64,000 nt of DNA from Lachnospiraceae bacterium (lineage in GTDB: Bacteria > Bacillota > Clostridia > Lachnospirales > Lachnospiraceae), in the NCBI GenBank assembly GCA_902363665.1, contig CABJAW010000004.1, positions 124,001-188,000 of the forward strand, read 5' to 3'. The position numbers and the translations under genes are program-made. Under the pieces are notes generated by a model. The model did not search any database. It worked only from the letters and a program-made list of their open reading frames with translations, and was not told the DNA's origin. How positions within the stretch are numbered: position 1 is the stretch's first letter; every line of letters begins with the position of its first letter. Shown piece after piece: positions 1 to 8,381 of the stretch.

Positions 1-111
1 GCATTTAAACTGGCGATTGAGGCCGGAAGAAAAGCTTATCTGACCGGAATGGGCAGGGTGCTTGCCAGAGGCGGAAGTGCATCCGATCCGCTGACCGGAT
101 TTTTGCACTGA
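1..111 (+). CDS. thiG: Thiazole synthase ThiG, C-terminal end
   Basis: Only the last 36 codons are in the window, read in frame 1 to a TGA. The residues match the conserved C-terminus of ThiG: an AGRKAYLTGMGR stretch followed by SDPLTGFL. ThiG forms the thiazole ring of thiamine from deoxyxylulose phosphate, dehydroglycine and ThiS thiocarboxylate. It is followed 16 bases later by thiH, the expected partner in an anaerobe. The gene is cut by the window edge, so nothing can be said about its promoter or any upstream TPP riboswitch. Confidence 0.85.
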   Translation, partial: AFKLAIEAGRKAYLTGMGRVLARGGSASDPLTGFLH

Positions 112-127
112 GAAGGGAGCGAGTAAG

Positions 128-1387
128 ATGAATGAAGAAAATCAGGTCTATTTTGTAGACAGCGATAAGCTTCCGCCGGCCGCACTGGAGAGAAAGCACA
201 GATTGGAGCAGGATCCATCCTTCCGTACCAACCATATGGAATATATGGAAGGAATGCAGGTCATTCAGTCGGATATCAAAGATAAAGTGCTTCGTGCAAT
301 GGAGGAATATGATTACGCAGCTTATACCGCCGCTGACGTAGAGCGTGCCCTTTCTCATGAGTCCTGTTCGATTGAGGATTTTAAGGCACTTTTATCTCCG
401 GCGGCAGCGCCGTACCTTGAGCAGATGGCAAGGAAAGCGGAAAAGATTACCCAGAATCATTTTGGAAATACGGTCTATATCTTCACTCCGTTATATATCG
501 CAAATTATTGCCAGAATTACTGCATTTACTGCGGATTCAACTGTTACAATAATATTCGCCGGAAAAAGCTGACGTTTGAAGAGATCGAACATGAAATGCA
601 GGTCATTGCCCGTACCGGTATGGAAGAGATTTTGATCCTGACAGGGGAGAGCCGCGCGTATTCTGATGTGAAGTATATCGGGGAAGCGGTGAAAATTGCA
701 AAGAAATATTTTAAAAACATCGGAATTGAGATTTATCCGGTGAATGTGGACGAATATCAGTATCTTCATGAGTGTGGCGTGGATTACGTGACGGTATTTC
801 AGGAGACCTATCATACCGATAAATATGAAACGCTTCATCTGATGGGGCATAAACGCGTCTGGCCTTACCGCTTTGATTCTCAGGAACGTGCATTGATGGG
901 CGGCATGCGGGGAGCAGGCTTTTCGGCACTTTTGGGATTGGACGATTTCAGGAAAGATGCCCTTGCCACAGCGCTGCATGTCTATTATATCAACCGTAAA
1001 TATCCGCATGCGGAGTTATCTTTAAGCTGTCCGCGTCTTCGGCCGATCGTAAATAATGACAAGATTAATCCAAGGGATGTCGGAGAAAAAGAACTCTGTC
1101 AGGTACTGTGCGCATACCGCATCTTTCTTCCGTTTGCGGGAATTACGGTATCCAGCCGGGAAAGTGCTGCCTTTCGAAACGGAATCACAAAAATCTGCGC
1201 GACGAAGGTTTCGGCAGGCGTTTCCACTGGAATCGGTGATCATGAAGAAAAATACGAGGGCAAAGAGGATGCAGATGTCGGAGATGAGCAGTTTGAGATC
1301 AATGATGACCGCTCTTTTGCAAAAATGTATGAAGATATGGAGCAGGGCGGCCTGCAGCCGGTTCTGAATGATTACATCTATGTGTAA
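128..1387 (+). CDS. thiH: 2-iminoacetate synthase ThiH (radical SAM)
   Basis: ThiH is a radical-SAM lyase that cleaves tyrosine to supply dehydroglycine for the thiamine thiazole. The 419-residue protein has the radical-SAM CxxxCxxC cluster motif (Cys128, Cys132, Cys135 in CQNYCIYC) and the usual family length and C-terminal region. A GGGAG ribosome site lies about ten bases before the ATG. It follows thiG by 16 bases and overlaps the next gene by a few codons, so the three are one translationally coupled operon. An oxygen-sensitive ThiH in place of the glycine oxidase ThiO fits an anaerobic host. Confidence 0.93.
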   Translation: MNEENQVYFVDSDKLPPAALERKHRLEQDPSFRTNHMEYMEGMQVIQSDIKDKVLRAMEEYDYAAYTAADVERALSHESCSIEDFKALLSPAAAPYLEQMARKAEKITQNHFGNTVYIFTPLYIANYCQNYCIYCGFNCYNNIRRKKLTFEEIEHEMQVIARTGMEEILILTGESRAYSDVKYIGEAVKIAKKYFKNIGIEIYPVNVDEYQYLHECGVDYVTVFQETYHTDKYETLHLMGHKRVWPYRFDSQERALMGGMRGAGFSALLGLDDFRKDALATALHVYYINRKYPHAELSLSCPRLRPIVNNDKINPRDVGEKELCQVLCAYRIFLPFAGITVSSRESAAFRNGITKICATKVSAGVSTGIGDHEEKYEGKEDADVGDEQFEINDDRSFAKMYEDMEQGGLQPVLNDYIYV

Positions 1388-1961
1388 ACAATATGAACAT
1401 ACCATTGCGATCACAAACCGCGCACTGGTACAGGGCGATTTTCTGAAACAAATGCAAAAGGTGATTCACCTGCATCCGCATGCGGTGATTCTAAGAGAAA
1501 AGGATTTGTCTGACGATGCGTATGAAGCACTGGCAGAAAAAATTTTGTGCCTGTGCGACGAGGAAGGGGTGCGCTGCTTTCTGCATTCCAGAATTGCGAT
1601 TGCGCACAATCTGGGATGCAGACGGATTCATCTTTCCATTCCGGCGCTTGGGGCGATGAGCGAAGCGGAACGCATCAGACTGCAGCGGGATTTTGCAGAG
1701 ATCAGCGTTTCCTGCCACAGTCTGGAAGACGTAAAACTTGCCGGGAAAAACGGAGCGACCCAGATCATTCTCGGGACAATTTTTGAAACAGAATGCAAAA
1801 AAGGGCTGAAAGGGAAGGGACTTGGCTTTGTCGAAGCGATCTGTAAATCCTGTCCTTTGCCGGTCTATGCGATCGGAGGAATCAGCCTGGAACGCCTGCC
1901 GCAGGTCAGGAAGGCAGGCGCGGCGGGCGGGTGTATGATGTCCGGGTTTATGAAACTCTAA
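1380..1961 (+). CDS. tenI: TenI-like thiazole tautomerase (ThiE superfamily)
   Basis: A TIM-barrel protein of the thiamine-phosphate-synthase superfamily, about 193 residues. The motif FETECKKGLKGKGL near the middle and a C-terminal AIGGI...MSG resemble TenI (thiazole tautomerase) more than ThiE. ThiE's INDR and HLGQ-D motifs are replaced by LHSR and HLSIP. TenI aromatizes the thiazole made by ThiG/ThiH, so the position directly after thiH is what one expects. The ATG at 1380 overlaps the thiH stop. An in-frame ATG at 1368 is the alternative, and neither has a clear ribosome site, which suggests coupling. Residual ThiE activity cannot be excluded. Confidence 0.75.
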   Translation: MCKQYEHTIAITNRALVQGDFLKQMQKVIHLHPHAVILREKDLSDDAYEALAEKILCLCDEEGVRCFLHSRIAIAHNLGCRRIHLSIPALGAMSEAERIRLQRDFAEISVSCHSLEDVKLAGKNGATQIILGTIFETECKKGLKGKGLGFVEAICKSCPLPVYAIGGISLERLPQVRKAGAAGGCMMSGFMKL

Positions 1962-2025
1962 TTTGTTTTTCGGTATTCAGATGGGCTGAAATGGTACTAT
2001 TTTCGGAAAATCTCCACAATATTTC

Positions 2026-2054
2026 TTTTATTATAACGAGGCAGTGTGTATAAT
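2026..2054 (+). promoter_or_regulatory. Possible promoter for the aldo/keto reductase gene
   Basis: A perfect TATAAT at 2049-2054 lies 17 bases after a weak -35 (TTTTAT). It is the only good -10 box in the 183-base gap after the thiamine operon. Only moderately supported because the -35 is poor. Confidence 0.4.
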
Positions 2055-2074
2055 GAAAGAAGGAATGCTGCAGA

Positions 2075-2101
2075 ATTCGTCGATTACGAATACCCGCTCT
2101 G
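2075..2101 (+). repeat. Diverged copy of hairpin repeat family A
   Basis: The sequence GATTACGAATACCCGCTCTG in the leader of the reductase gene resembles the family A 3' core GATTGCGAATATCCGCTTTG, with a few substitutions. It may be an old copy. Weak on its own, but the position between genes fits the other copies. Confidence 0.4.
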
Positions 2102-2144
2102 CAAATCAAAACCACCTGCTCATAAAAGAAAAGGAGAAAACACA

Positions 2145-3251
2145 ATGAAGAAAAAAGCATTTCAGAAGATTGAAGTATCGAGACTTGGTATGGGCAACAT
2201 GCGTCTGCCGTCGGTGGATGCAAAGGATTCAAAAGCACCAATCGATTACCCGGAGGCAATTAAGCTGATCCGCCGCGCGTATGAGGAAGGAATCAACTAT
2301 TTTGATACCGCCTATGTCTACAACGACGGAGATTCGGAAAAATGTCTGGGAGAAGCAATGAAGGTATTTCCACGTGACAGCTATTATCTTGCAACGAAAT
2401 TTCATATTGATGCCAACCCGGATTATGAGGCGGTCTTTGAAGAACAGCTGAGAAGACTTCAGACCGATCGAATCGATTTTTATCTGATACACTGCCTGAC
2501 CGACGGAAACGCTGACAAGTATTTAAACAGTGGTGCAATTGAATATTTCCTTGAGCAGAAAAAGAAGGGCCGTATCAGTTATTTGGGCTTTTCCAGCCAT
2601 GCAGGCGTAGATACGCTCAGACGTTTTGCTGCTCATCACCAGTGGGATTTTACACAGATCCAGCTGAATTATTATGACTGGAATTATAGTTCTGCGAAGG
2701 AAGAGTATCAGATTCTGGAGGAGCGCAACATTCCGGTCATGGTCATGGAGCCGGTCAGAGGCGGAAGACTTGCCAGCCTGACGCCGGAAGCCAACGAGGT
2801 CCTGAAAACGGCACATCCAAACTGGAGTATTGCAGCCTGGGCGCTTAGGTTTGTAAAGAGTCTCCCGCAGGTGCAGGTGATCCTTTCCGGAATGAGCACA
2901 ATGGATCAGCTTGAAGATAATCTTGATACATTTGCTGACGACGATGGATTGAATGAAACGGATATGGAGACACTTGAAAAAGCCTGTTCCATGTTTAAAA
3001 ATCAGATCCAGGTGCCGTGTACAGCCTGCCGTTACTGCTGCAGCGGATGCCCGATGGAGATTAATATCCCGGAATATCTGAAACTGTATAACGGCTATAA
3101 AGTGGACGGAGAACAGGCACTTGCAGGGGCGGCAGCAATCGAGTCAAAAGGAAAGCCGGCGGACTGCGCAGGATGCGGATCGTGCATCGGACATTGCCCG
3201 CAGAATATTAATACGCCTGAAATTATGACAGAGCTTGCCCGGCTGCTCTAG
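2145..3251 (+). CDS. Aldo/keto reductase with C-terminal 4Fe-4S domain
   Basis: A 368-residue cytoplasmic oxidoreductase. The N-terminal 270 or so residues are an aldo/keto-reductase barrel starting with MGNMRLP and containing the DTAYVYNDGDSE region and DFYLIHCL. The C-terminal 100 residues carry cysteine clusters CTACRYCCSGCP and CAGCGSCIGHCP, typical of a ferredoxin-like two-cluster domain. Such fused reductases are common in anaerobic Firmicutes, and their substrates are mostly unknown. The start at 2145 is chosen because AAGGAG lies seven bases before it. An upstream in-frame extension would read through a repeat-like leader. The gene stands alone between the thiamine operon and the repressor gene. 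Confidence 0.85.
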   Translation: MKKKAFQKIEVSRLGMGNMRLPSVDAKDSKAPIDYPEAIKLIRRAYEEGINYFDTAYVYNDGDSEKCLGEAMKVFPRDSYYLATKFHIDANPDYEAVFEEQLRRLQTDRIDFYLIHCLTDGNADKYLNSGAIEYFLEQKKKGRISYLGFSSHAGVDTLRRFAAHHQWDFTQIQLNYYDWNYSSAKEEYQILEERNIPVMVMEPVRGGRLASLTPEANEVLKTAHPNWSIAAWALRFVKSLPQVQVILSGMSTMDQLEDNLDTFADDDGLNETDMETLEKACSMFKNQIQVPCTACRYCCSGCPMEINIPEYLKLYNGYKVDGEQALAGAAAIESKGKPADCAGCGSCIGHCPQNINTPEIMTELARLL

Positions 3252-3301
3252 AGGGTATAAGTGAAAATGATCGACGATTTTTTTTCGGGCGGTGAGGACA
3301 G

Positions 3302-4372
3302 ATGAGGACGACGATGAAAGATATCGCGCGGGAATGCAAGGTTTCCGTGGCGACCGTTTCGATTGCACTTTCGGGCAGTGCGAAGAAAGGCCGGATTTCA
3401 GAGAGCAAACTGGAGGAGATCCGGCAGACCGCCAGGCGGTTGAATTATTTTCCAAACAGCAGTGCATCCAATCTGGCCAGAGGCAGGAGCCAGACAATCG
3501 GTGTTGTCATCAATGATATTCGGAATTCTCATATTGCGGAATTGGATACCGCGATCAGTGAGGTGCTGCAGGAGCGGGGCTATTCAGTTGTGAATCATAT
3601 TTTTAATGATAAAAACGAGGGAAGACTGGATGAACTCATCCGCCGGATCGCGTCAGAAAATCTGTGTGCACTTGTCTGGGCAAAATCGATGGAACCGGGA
3701 AAAACAGAAGAGAACCGGCTGCTTTATGAGACCGTAGACTCGCTTGGCATTCCGGTATTTACGATGGATGGATATGGATTTCAAAGTGACGGGCTGAATA
3801 TTTGTTTTGATTATGAGAAGGCGGGCTACGAAGCGACCAGCTATCTGGCGGGCTGCGGCCACAGGCGGATCGGCTGTATTGCCGGAAATCCGGAGTACCG
3901 TGTGACTCAGGAGCGGCTTTTAGGCTACCGGCGTGCGCTGGAGGAAGCAGGCATTCCCTGGGAAGAAAAACTGGTGGCAGGCGGTGATTATACCCTGGAG
4001 AGCGGAAGCCAGGCACTGTCGTATCTGCTTGGCCAGCACGTGACAGCGATTTTTGCGATGAATGATGAGATGGCGTTTGGCGTTTATCGCAGTGCACGCA
4101 GTTACGGAATCCGCATCCCCGAGGATCTCTCGGTCGTCGGCTGCGACAATGTACCGTTTGATGACGTGCTGGAAGTTCCGCTGACGACGGTCGGTGTGCC
4201 GGCGGGAGAGATGGGGCGCTTTATCGGAGAGCAGATCTGCCGTGCGGTCGAGGAGCAGCCGGAGGAAATGAAAAATACAGGAGTAACGCGAAAGACCATT
4301 TATTACCAGCCGGATCTTTATGTGCGTGGGAGCGTGCGGAGAATCATGGAGCAGGAAAGTGGCTATAAGTAA
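3302..4372 (+). CDS. LacI-family transcriptional regulator of the sugar locus
   Basis: A 356-residue repressor. The first 55 residues form the LacI helix-turn-helix (TMKDIARECKVSVATVSIAL followed by a hinge with SNLARGRS). The remainder is a periplasmic-binding-protein-like effector domain (GVVINDIRN, FAMNDEMAFGVY). It stands directly upstream of and parallel to a ribose-type ABC importer and a family 3 glycosidase. Two LacI-type palindromes bracket the transporter promoter, so it most likely represses that operon and is released by an imported sugar or glycoside. The start at 3302 has a GGTGAGG ribosome site; an internal ATG at 3314 is possible. Confidence 0.9.
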   Translation: MRTTMKDIARECKVSVATVSIALSGSAKKGRISESKLEEIRQTARRLNYFPNSSASNLARGRSQTIGVVINDIRNSHIAELDTAISEVLQERGYSVVNHIFNDKNEGRLDELIRRIASENLCALVWAKSMEPGKTEENRLLYETVDSLGIPVFTMDGYGFQSDGLNICFDYEKAGYEATSYLAGCGHRRIGCIAGNPEYRVTQERLLGYRRALEEAGIPWEEKLVAGGDYTLESGSQALSYLLGQHVTAIFAMNDEMAFGVYRSARSYGIRIPEDLSVVGCDNVPFDDVLEVPLTTVGVPAGEMGRFIGEQICRAVEEQPEEMKNTGVTRKTIYYQPDLYVRGSVRRIMEQESGYK

Positions 4373-4493
4373 GCAATGAAACAGAATGAGAATATTTGTT
4401 CTGACTCACACGGAGAAAAGAGACACTCTGGTGAAAAATGATGTTTTGATTGTGTTGTAAAAAGACAGTAGTAAAAAGAGAAAAGTTCAGCAG

Positions 4494-4529
4494 GCGAATC
4501 AATGCTTACCGGCAGTTGATTCGCTTTTT
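4494..4529 (+). terminator. Rho-independent terminator after the LacI-type gene
   Basis: Inverted repeat GCGAATCAA / TTGATTCGC (4494-4502 and 4516-4524) is followed by a T-run. It separates the repressor gene from the transporter promoter. Confidence 0.85.
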
Positions 4530-4565
4530 GTTTTTCTTCGTGAAAAGTCACAATTTCCAGCTAAA

Positions 4566-4579
4566 GTTAAACGCTTAAT
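4566..4579 (+). promoter_or_regulatory. Upstream LacI-family operator (O1)
   Basis: GTTAAACGCTTAAT is a near-palindrome centred on CG, the usual form of LacI/GalR operators. It nearly matches the second site at 4731-4744 and lies 55 bases upstream of the -35 box. The pair could allow DNA looping by the repressor encoded at 3302-4372. Confidence 0.7.
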
Positions 4580-4633
4580 CCTACATTCATTTTCTGAAAA
4601 CTATACAAAATTTGTTAAGATTGACCGAGAGTA

Positions 4634-4662
4634 TTGACTAATAAAGCAAAATGACGTATATT
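4634..4662 (+). promoter_or_regulatory. Sigma-A promoter of the sugar ABC operon
   Basis: TTGACT (4634-4639), a 17-base spacer and TATATT (4657-4662) make a strong promoter. Transcription would start near 4669, giving a leader of about 95 bases that contains operator O2. Confidence 0.8.
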
Positions 4663-4730
4663 ATGGACAGAAAGAAAACTGAAAGACAAGCGGAAACAAA
4701 AGAAACAAAAAGAAAGGAAGAAAACATTAG

Positions 4731-4744
4731 GTTAAGCGTTTAAC
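4731..4744 (+). promoter_or_regulatory. Downstream LacI-family operator (O2)
   Basis: GTTAAGCGTTTAAC is a 14-base palindrome centred on CG with a single mismatched pair. It lies within the transcribed leader, immediately before the ribosome site of the ATPase gene. Its centre is 165 bases from that of O1. Confidence 0.75.
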
Positions 4745-4762
4745 TTGAACGGAGGAATTAAT

Positions 4763-6256
4763 TTGGACGGAAAAGTAATAGTGGAACTGAAAGAGATCCG
4801 AAAAGAGTTCCCGGGCGTGGTAGCGCTCGATCAGGTCAATATGAAGATCCGGGAGGGCAGCGTACACGCGCTGGCTGGTGAGAACGGAGCAGGAAAATCG
4901 ACTCTGATGAAGATCCTCTCTGGCACGTATACGAATTACGGGGGAGAAGTGCTGATCGACGGAAAAACGGTCCATATGAAAAGTGAGAAGGATGCGTTTG
5001 TAAATGGAATTTCAATCGTCGCACAGGAGCTGAATTATGTGGCGGAGCTGTCGATCGCGGAAAACATGTACATCGGACGCGAACCGAAAAAGGGAAAATA
5101 CTTTGTCGATGCGAAAAAACGGCTGAAGGATTGTCAGACATTGCTGGATATGATGGGGCTGGATTACAACCCGAATGAAAAGATGGGGAATTTAAGCGTG
5201 GCACAGCGGCAGATGATCGAGATTCTGAAGTCTCTTTCAAGAAATGCAAGAGTGATCATCATGGATGAGCCGACCTCGGCGCTCACGAGCAAAGAGGCAG
5301 AAATTCTGTTTCGTAAGATCAAGGAACTGAAACAGAAGGGAATCGCATTCGTCTTTATTTCACACCGATTAAACGAACTGTTTGAAATCTGCGATGAATA
5401 CACGGTGCTGCGTGACGGAAAATGGATTGCATCCGGAGCGATCAAAGATACGGATCAGGATCATCTGATCTCGATGATGGTAGGCCGTGCGATTGAAGAT
5501 ATTTATCCGCCGCTCCCACCACATACGAATCAGACGGTATTTGCAGCAGAAAAGCTTTCCAGTGCAGGTGTATTCGAAGACATTTCTTTTGAAATCCATG
5601 CAGGTGAGATCTTCGGTTTTGCCGGAATGATGGGTGCGGGCCGGTCAGAAGTGGCACGCAGTATTTTTGGAATGGATCCGTATGATTCCGGCAAAATTTT
5701 CATTGATGGAAAGGAAAGAAAATTTCATTCGATTCGTGAGGCAATCAGAGGTGGTGTGGCAATGATCACAGAAGACCGTGGTGCCTATGGCTTTGTTGGT
5801 GTACGGTCGATCGAGGATAATATTGCACTTCCGAATCTTGACTTTCTGGCTTCAAACGGCTGGCTGAAGCATAAGGAGATCGAACAGCGATCAAAGGATA
5901 TTTTTGGTAAGCTGCGGATCAAAGCGCCTGGCATCGAAACGGCGGTCGGGACACTTTCCGGCGGCAACCAGCAGAAGGTCGTACTTGCAAAATGGCTGGT
6001 ACGAAACGTGCGACTGCTGATTCTGGATGAGCCGACACGCGGTATTGATGTAGGAGCAAAGCAGGAAATTTATAACCTGATTACAGAGCTTTCAAAGCAG
6101 GGAATTGCGATTCTTATGATCTCATCGGATATGCCGGAGGTACTTTCCATGAGTCACAAGATTGCAGTAGTAGCAAGAGGAAAAATTGCGGGGGTTCTTT
6201 CACATGAAGAGGCAACGCAGGACAAAGTGATGAAAATGATCGTGGAGGCAAACTAA
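4763..6256 (+). CDS. Sugar ABC importer ATPase (RbsA-type, two cassettes)
   Basis: About 497 residues with two tandem ABC domains, as in the ribose/xylose/galactose importer family. The first cassette has Walker A GENGAGKST and Walker B VIIMDEPTSAL. The second has GMMGAGRSEVARS in place of a consensus Walker A, signature LSGGNQQK and LLILDEPTRGIDVG. A degenerate second P-loop is normal in this family. The start is the TTG at 4763, because GGAGG lies at 4751-4755. It powers monosaccharide uptake with the permease and binding protein that follow. Its stop is one base from the permease start. Confidence 0.93.
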   Translation: MDGKVIVELKEIRKEFPGVVALDQVNMKIREGSVHALAGENGAGKSTLMKILSGTYTNYGGEVLIDGKTVHMKSEKDAFVNGISIVAQELNYVAELSIAENMYIGREPKKGKYFVDAKKRLKDCQTLLDMMGLDYNPNEKMGNLSVAQRQMIEILKSLSRNARVIIMDEPTSALTSKEAEILFRKIKELKQKGIAFVFISHRLNELFEICDEYTVLRDGKWIASGAIKDTDQDHLISMMVGRAIEDIYPPLPPHTNQTVFAAEKLSSAGVFEDISFEIHAGEIFGFAGMMGAGRSEVARSIFGMDPYDSGKIFIDGKERKFHSIREAIRGGVAMITEDRGAYGFVGVRSIEDNIALPNLDFLASNGWLKHKEIEQRSKDIFGKLRIKAPGIETAVGTLSGGNQQKVVLAKWLVRNVRLLILDEPTRGIDVGAKQEIYNLITELSKQGIAILMISSDMPEVLSMSHKIAVVARGKIAGVLSHEEATQDKVMKMIVEAN

Positions 6257-6257
6257 A

Positions 6258-7214
6258 ATGAAAGAAAATAGAAGAAGCGCAGCAGTATTTTACAGGAAAT
6301 ACGGAATCGCTCTGATCCTGATAATCTTGTTTGTGGCATCAGCTCTTGTTAATCACAACTTTTTAAAGCCGCGCAACCTGATCAACATTCTGACGCAGAT
6401 TTCTGTGGTTACGATCATTGCATGCGGCGAGGAAATGTTGATTGTGTCCGGACTGATTGATCTTTCAGCAGGACTTATCTGTACCGGTTCCATGTGCTTT
6501 GCGGCAGGTGTGCTGGTAAATACCGGTTCCGTGTTGCTTGCTGTTTTGACAGGACTTGGATTCGGTGCGCTGTGCGGCTGGATCAACGGCTTTCTTGTTA
6601 CCCGCTTTAAACTGCAGGCATTTATTGCAACTCTGGCAATGACAAACGTAGTAAAAGGTGCAGTACAGCTTTACACAAACGGTCAGGCAATCAGCGGCGT
6701 TGATAAGATTGAATGGCTGGGACATTACAAAGTGGCAGGAGCAGTTCCGCTTCCGGTTGTGATCATGCTGGTGAGCGTGGCAGTGATCGCAATATTGATG
6801 AAACATACAAGCCTTGGCCTTCTGATTTACTCGATCGGAGGCAATGAAAAAGCAACAATTGCATCGGGTATTAATACGAATCGGACGAAACGGATCATCT
6901 TTACATTATCAAGCCTTTTGACCGGCCTTGCAGGTGTCGTTCTTCTCGGACGACTGGTCGCAGGTATGCCATCCGTAGGTGAGGGATATGAATTTGATGC
7001 GATTACGGCAGTAGTTGTCGGTGGAACAAGCTTCCTTGGCGGTATCGGAAGCGTGACCGGCGCACTGATCGGTTCCATTATCGTAGGACTGATCAACAAC
7101 ATTTTGAACCTGCTTCATGTATCAACGCAGTATCAGCTGATTGTCAAAGGCGTGCTGATCGCAGGAGCGGTAATTATCGATACAATGACGAAGGAAGATA
7201 AGAAGAGTCAGTAA
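6258..7214 (+). CDS. Sugar ABC importer permease (RbsC-type)
   Basis: A 318-residue integral membrane protein with roughly eight to ten hydrophobic segments, starting LILIILFVASALVNHNFL. It has the family hallmarks ALAMTNVVKGAV and AVVVGGTSFLGGIGSVTGAL. The single permease gene implies a homodimer, as in RbsC. A GGAGG ribosome site lies within the last codons of the ATPase gene, so the two are co-translated. Confidence 0.93.
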   Translation: MKENRRSAAVFYRKYGIALILIILFVASALVNHNFLKPRNLINILTQISVVTIIACGEEMLIVSGLIDLSAGLICTGSMCFAAGVLVNTGSVLLAVLTGLGFGALCGWINGFLVTRFKLQAFIATLAMTNVVKGAVQLYTNGQAISGVDKIEWLGHYKVAGAVPLPVVIMLVSVAVIAILMKHTSLGLLIYSIGGNEKATIASGINTNRTKRIIFTLSSLLTGLAGVVLLGRLVAGMPSVGEGYEFDAITAVVVGGTSFLGGIGSVTGALIGSIIVGLINNILNLLHVSTQYQLIVKGVLIAGAVIIDTMTKEDKKSQ

Positions 7215-7315
7215 AAGAGTCAGCAAAAACAGAGAATCTGAATTATCACAGGGAAACAATCCGTGAAGAACGGATAACAGCATAAAGCTATTTAAAATTA
7301 AAGGAGGATTTTGAA

Positions 7316-8281
7316 ATGAAAAGAAAAAGTGTAGGTTTGGCATTGGCGGCAATTCTGGCAGCATCAATGGGAATGAGTGCAATGGCGGCAGATTCGTATC
7401 TTGTAGGCTTTGCAAACAATTCTGATACGTACAATTACTGTGCAAAATTCCGTACCTATTTAAAGGAAGCGACGGAGGCAGAGGGAATTGACATTATGGT
7501 AACAGATGCAGGCGGAGATACCAATGTGCAGAACGGTCAGATTGATGATTTTATCGTTCAGAACGCAAATGCAGTATCTGCGATCAGCAATGACCTGGAT
7601 GGTTCTGTTCCGGCACTGAAGGCAGCTGAAGATGCGGGAATTCCGTATATTTCCTTCCTTACTACGGTAAGCGGCGGAGATGATTATGACGGATATATTT
7701 ACGTTGGATCTCCGAATGTGGATGCGGGAACGGCACAGGGCGAATATCTGGTGGATGTACTTCCGGAGAACGCAAAGATTCTTTACTTTACCGGTGAGCC
7801 GAATGATCAGCAGTATCTGGATCGTAAGCAGGGGCTGACAGATGCACTTGCCGCACGAGACGATATTGAAATTCTTGATGAGTATAATGTAAAGAATTCC
7901 AAGGATCTTGGTATGAGTACGGCAGAGGACTGTCTGATGTCTTACGATGATTTTGATGCAATCGTATGCCAGAACGATGATGCTGCACTCGGTGTAGTAC
8001 AGGCATTGAAGTCTGCAGACCGTCTGGAGGACATTCTGGTACTTGGTGTGGACGGAAGTGACGATGCACTTGCTTCTATTGAGAAGGGTGAGCTTTCCAT
8101 GACTGCGCTGCAGGATGCAAAAGGACAGGCAGAGGCAGGCGCGAAGATCTTTGCAGAGCTTCGTGACGGTACGGATCCGAAAGACATCGAAGACGTTTAC
8201 ATTCCGTTCCAGATCGTAACAGCAGATAATGTGGCAGAGTATCTTGGCGGTGAGGCCGCAACAGAGGCTGCAACTGAGTAA
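7316..8281 (+). CDS. Sugar-binding protein of the ABC importer (RbsB-like)
   Basis: A 321-residue periplasmic-binding-protein-fold protein with strong ribosome site AAAGGAGG. The signal peptide runs to about residue 24 (SAMA, then ADSYLVGFAN). The body has the two-lobed family features NAVSAISNDLDG and VCQNDDAALGVVQALK. There is no lipobox cysteine after the signal peptide, although Gram-positive binding proteins are normally lipoproteins. The C-terminus ends GGEAATEAATE, the same Ala-Ala-Thr-Glu unit that makes the long linker in the peptide-binding protein at 17397. Ligand is unknown; the neighbouring glycosidase suggests a pentose or hexose. How it is held at the membrane is unclear. Confidence 0.9.
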   Translation: MKRKSVGLALAAILAASMGMSAMAADSYLVGFANNSDTYNYCAKFRTYLKEATEAEGIDIMVTDAGGDTNVQNGQIDDFIVQNANAVSAISNDLDGSVPALKAAEDAGIPYISFLTTVSGGDDYDGYIYVGSPNVDAGTAQGEYLVDVLPENAKILYFTGEPNDQQYLDRKQGLTDALAARDDIEILDEYNVKNSKDLGMSTAEDCLMSYDDFDAIVCQNDDAALGVVQALKSADRLEDILVLGVDGSDDALASIEKGELSMTALQDAKGQAEAGAKIFAELRDGTDPKDIEDVYIPFQIVTADNVAEYLGGEAATEAATE

Positions 8282-8300
8282 AAAAGGAACTTTTAAATCA

Positions 8301-8327
8301 GCTGTGAAACACTTGTTGTTTCACAGC
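8301..8327 (+). promoter_or_regulatory. Intercistronic hairpin after the binding-protein gene
   Basis: Perfect ten-base-pair stem GCTGTGAAAC / GTTTCACAGC with a seven-base loop and no T-run. Such hairpins typically protect upstream mRNA or attenuate transcription so that the binding protein outnumbers the downstream enzyme. Confidence 0.6.
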
Positions 8328-8381
8328 ATGAAAAGATAATTTCAATGTGATATAAAAATACCGAAACAGAGGATGAGAGAA

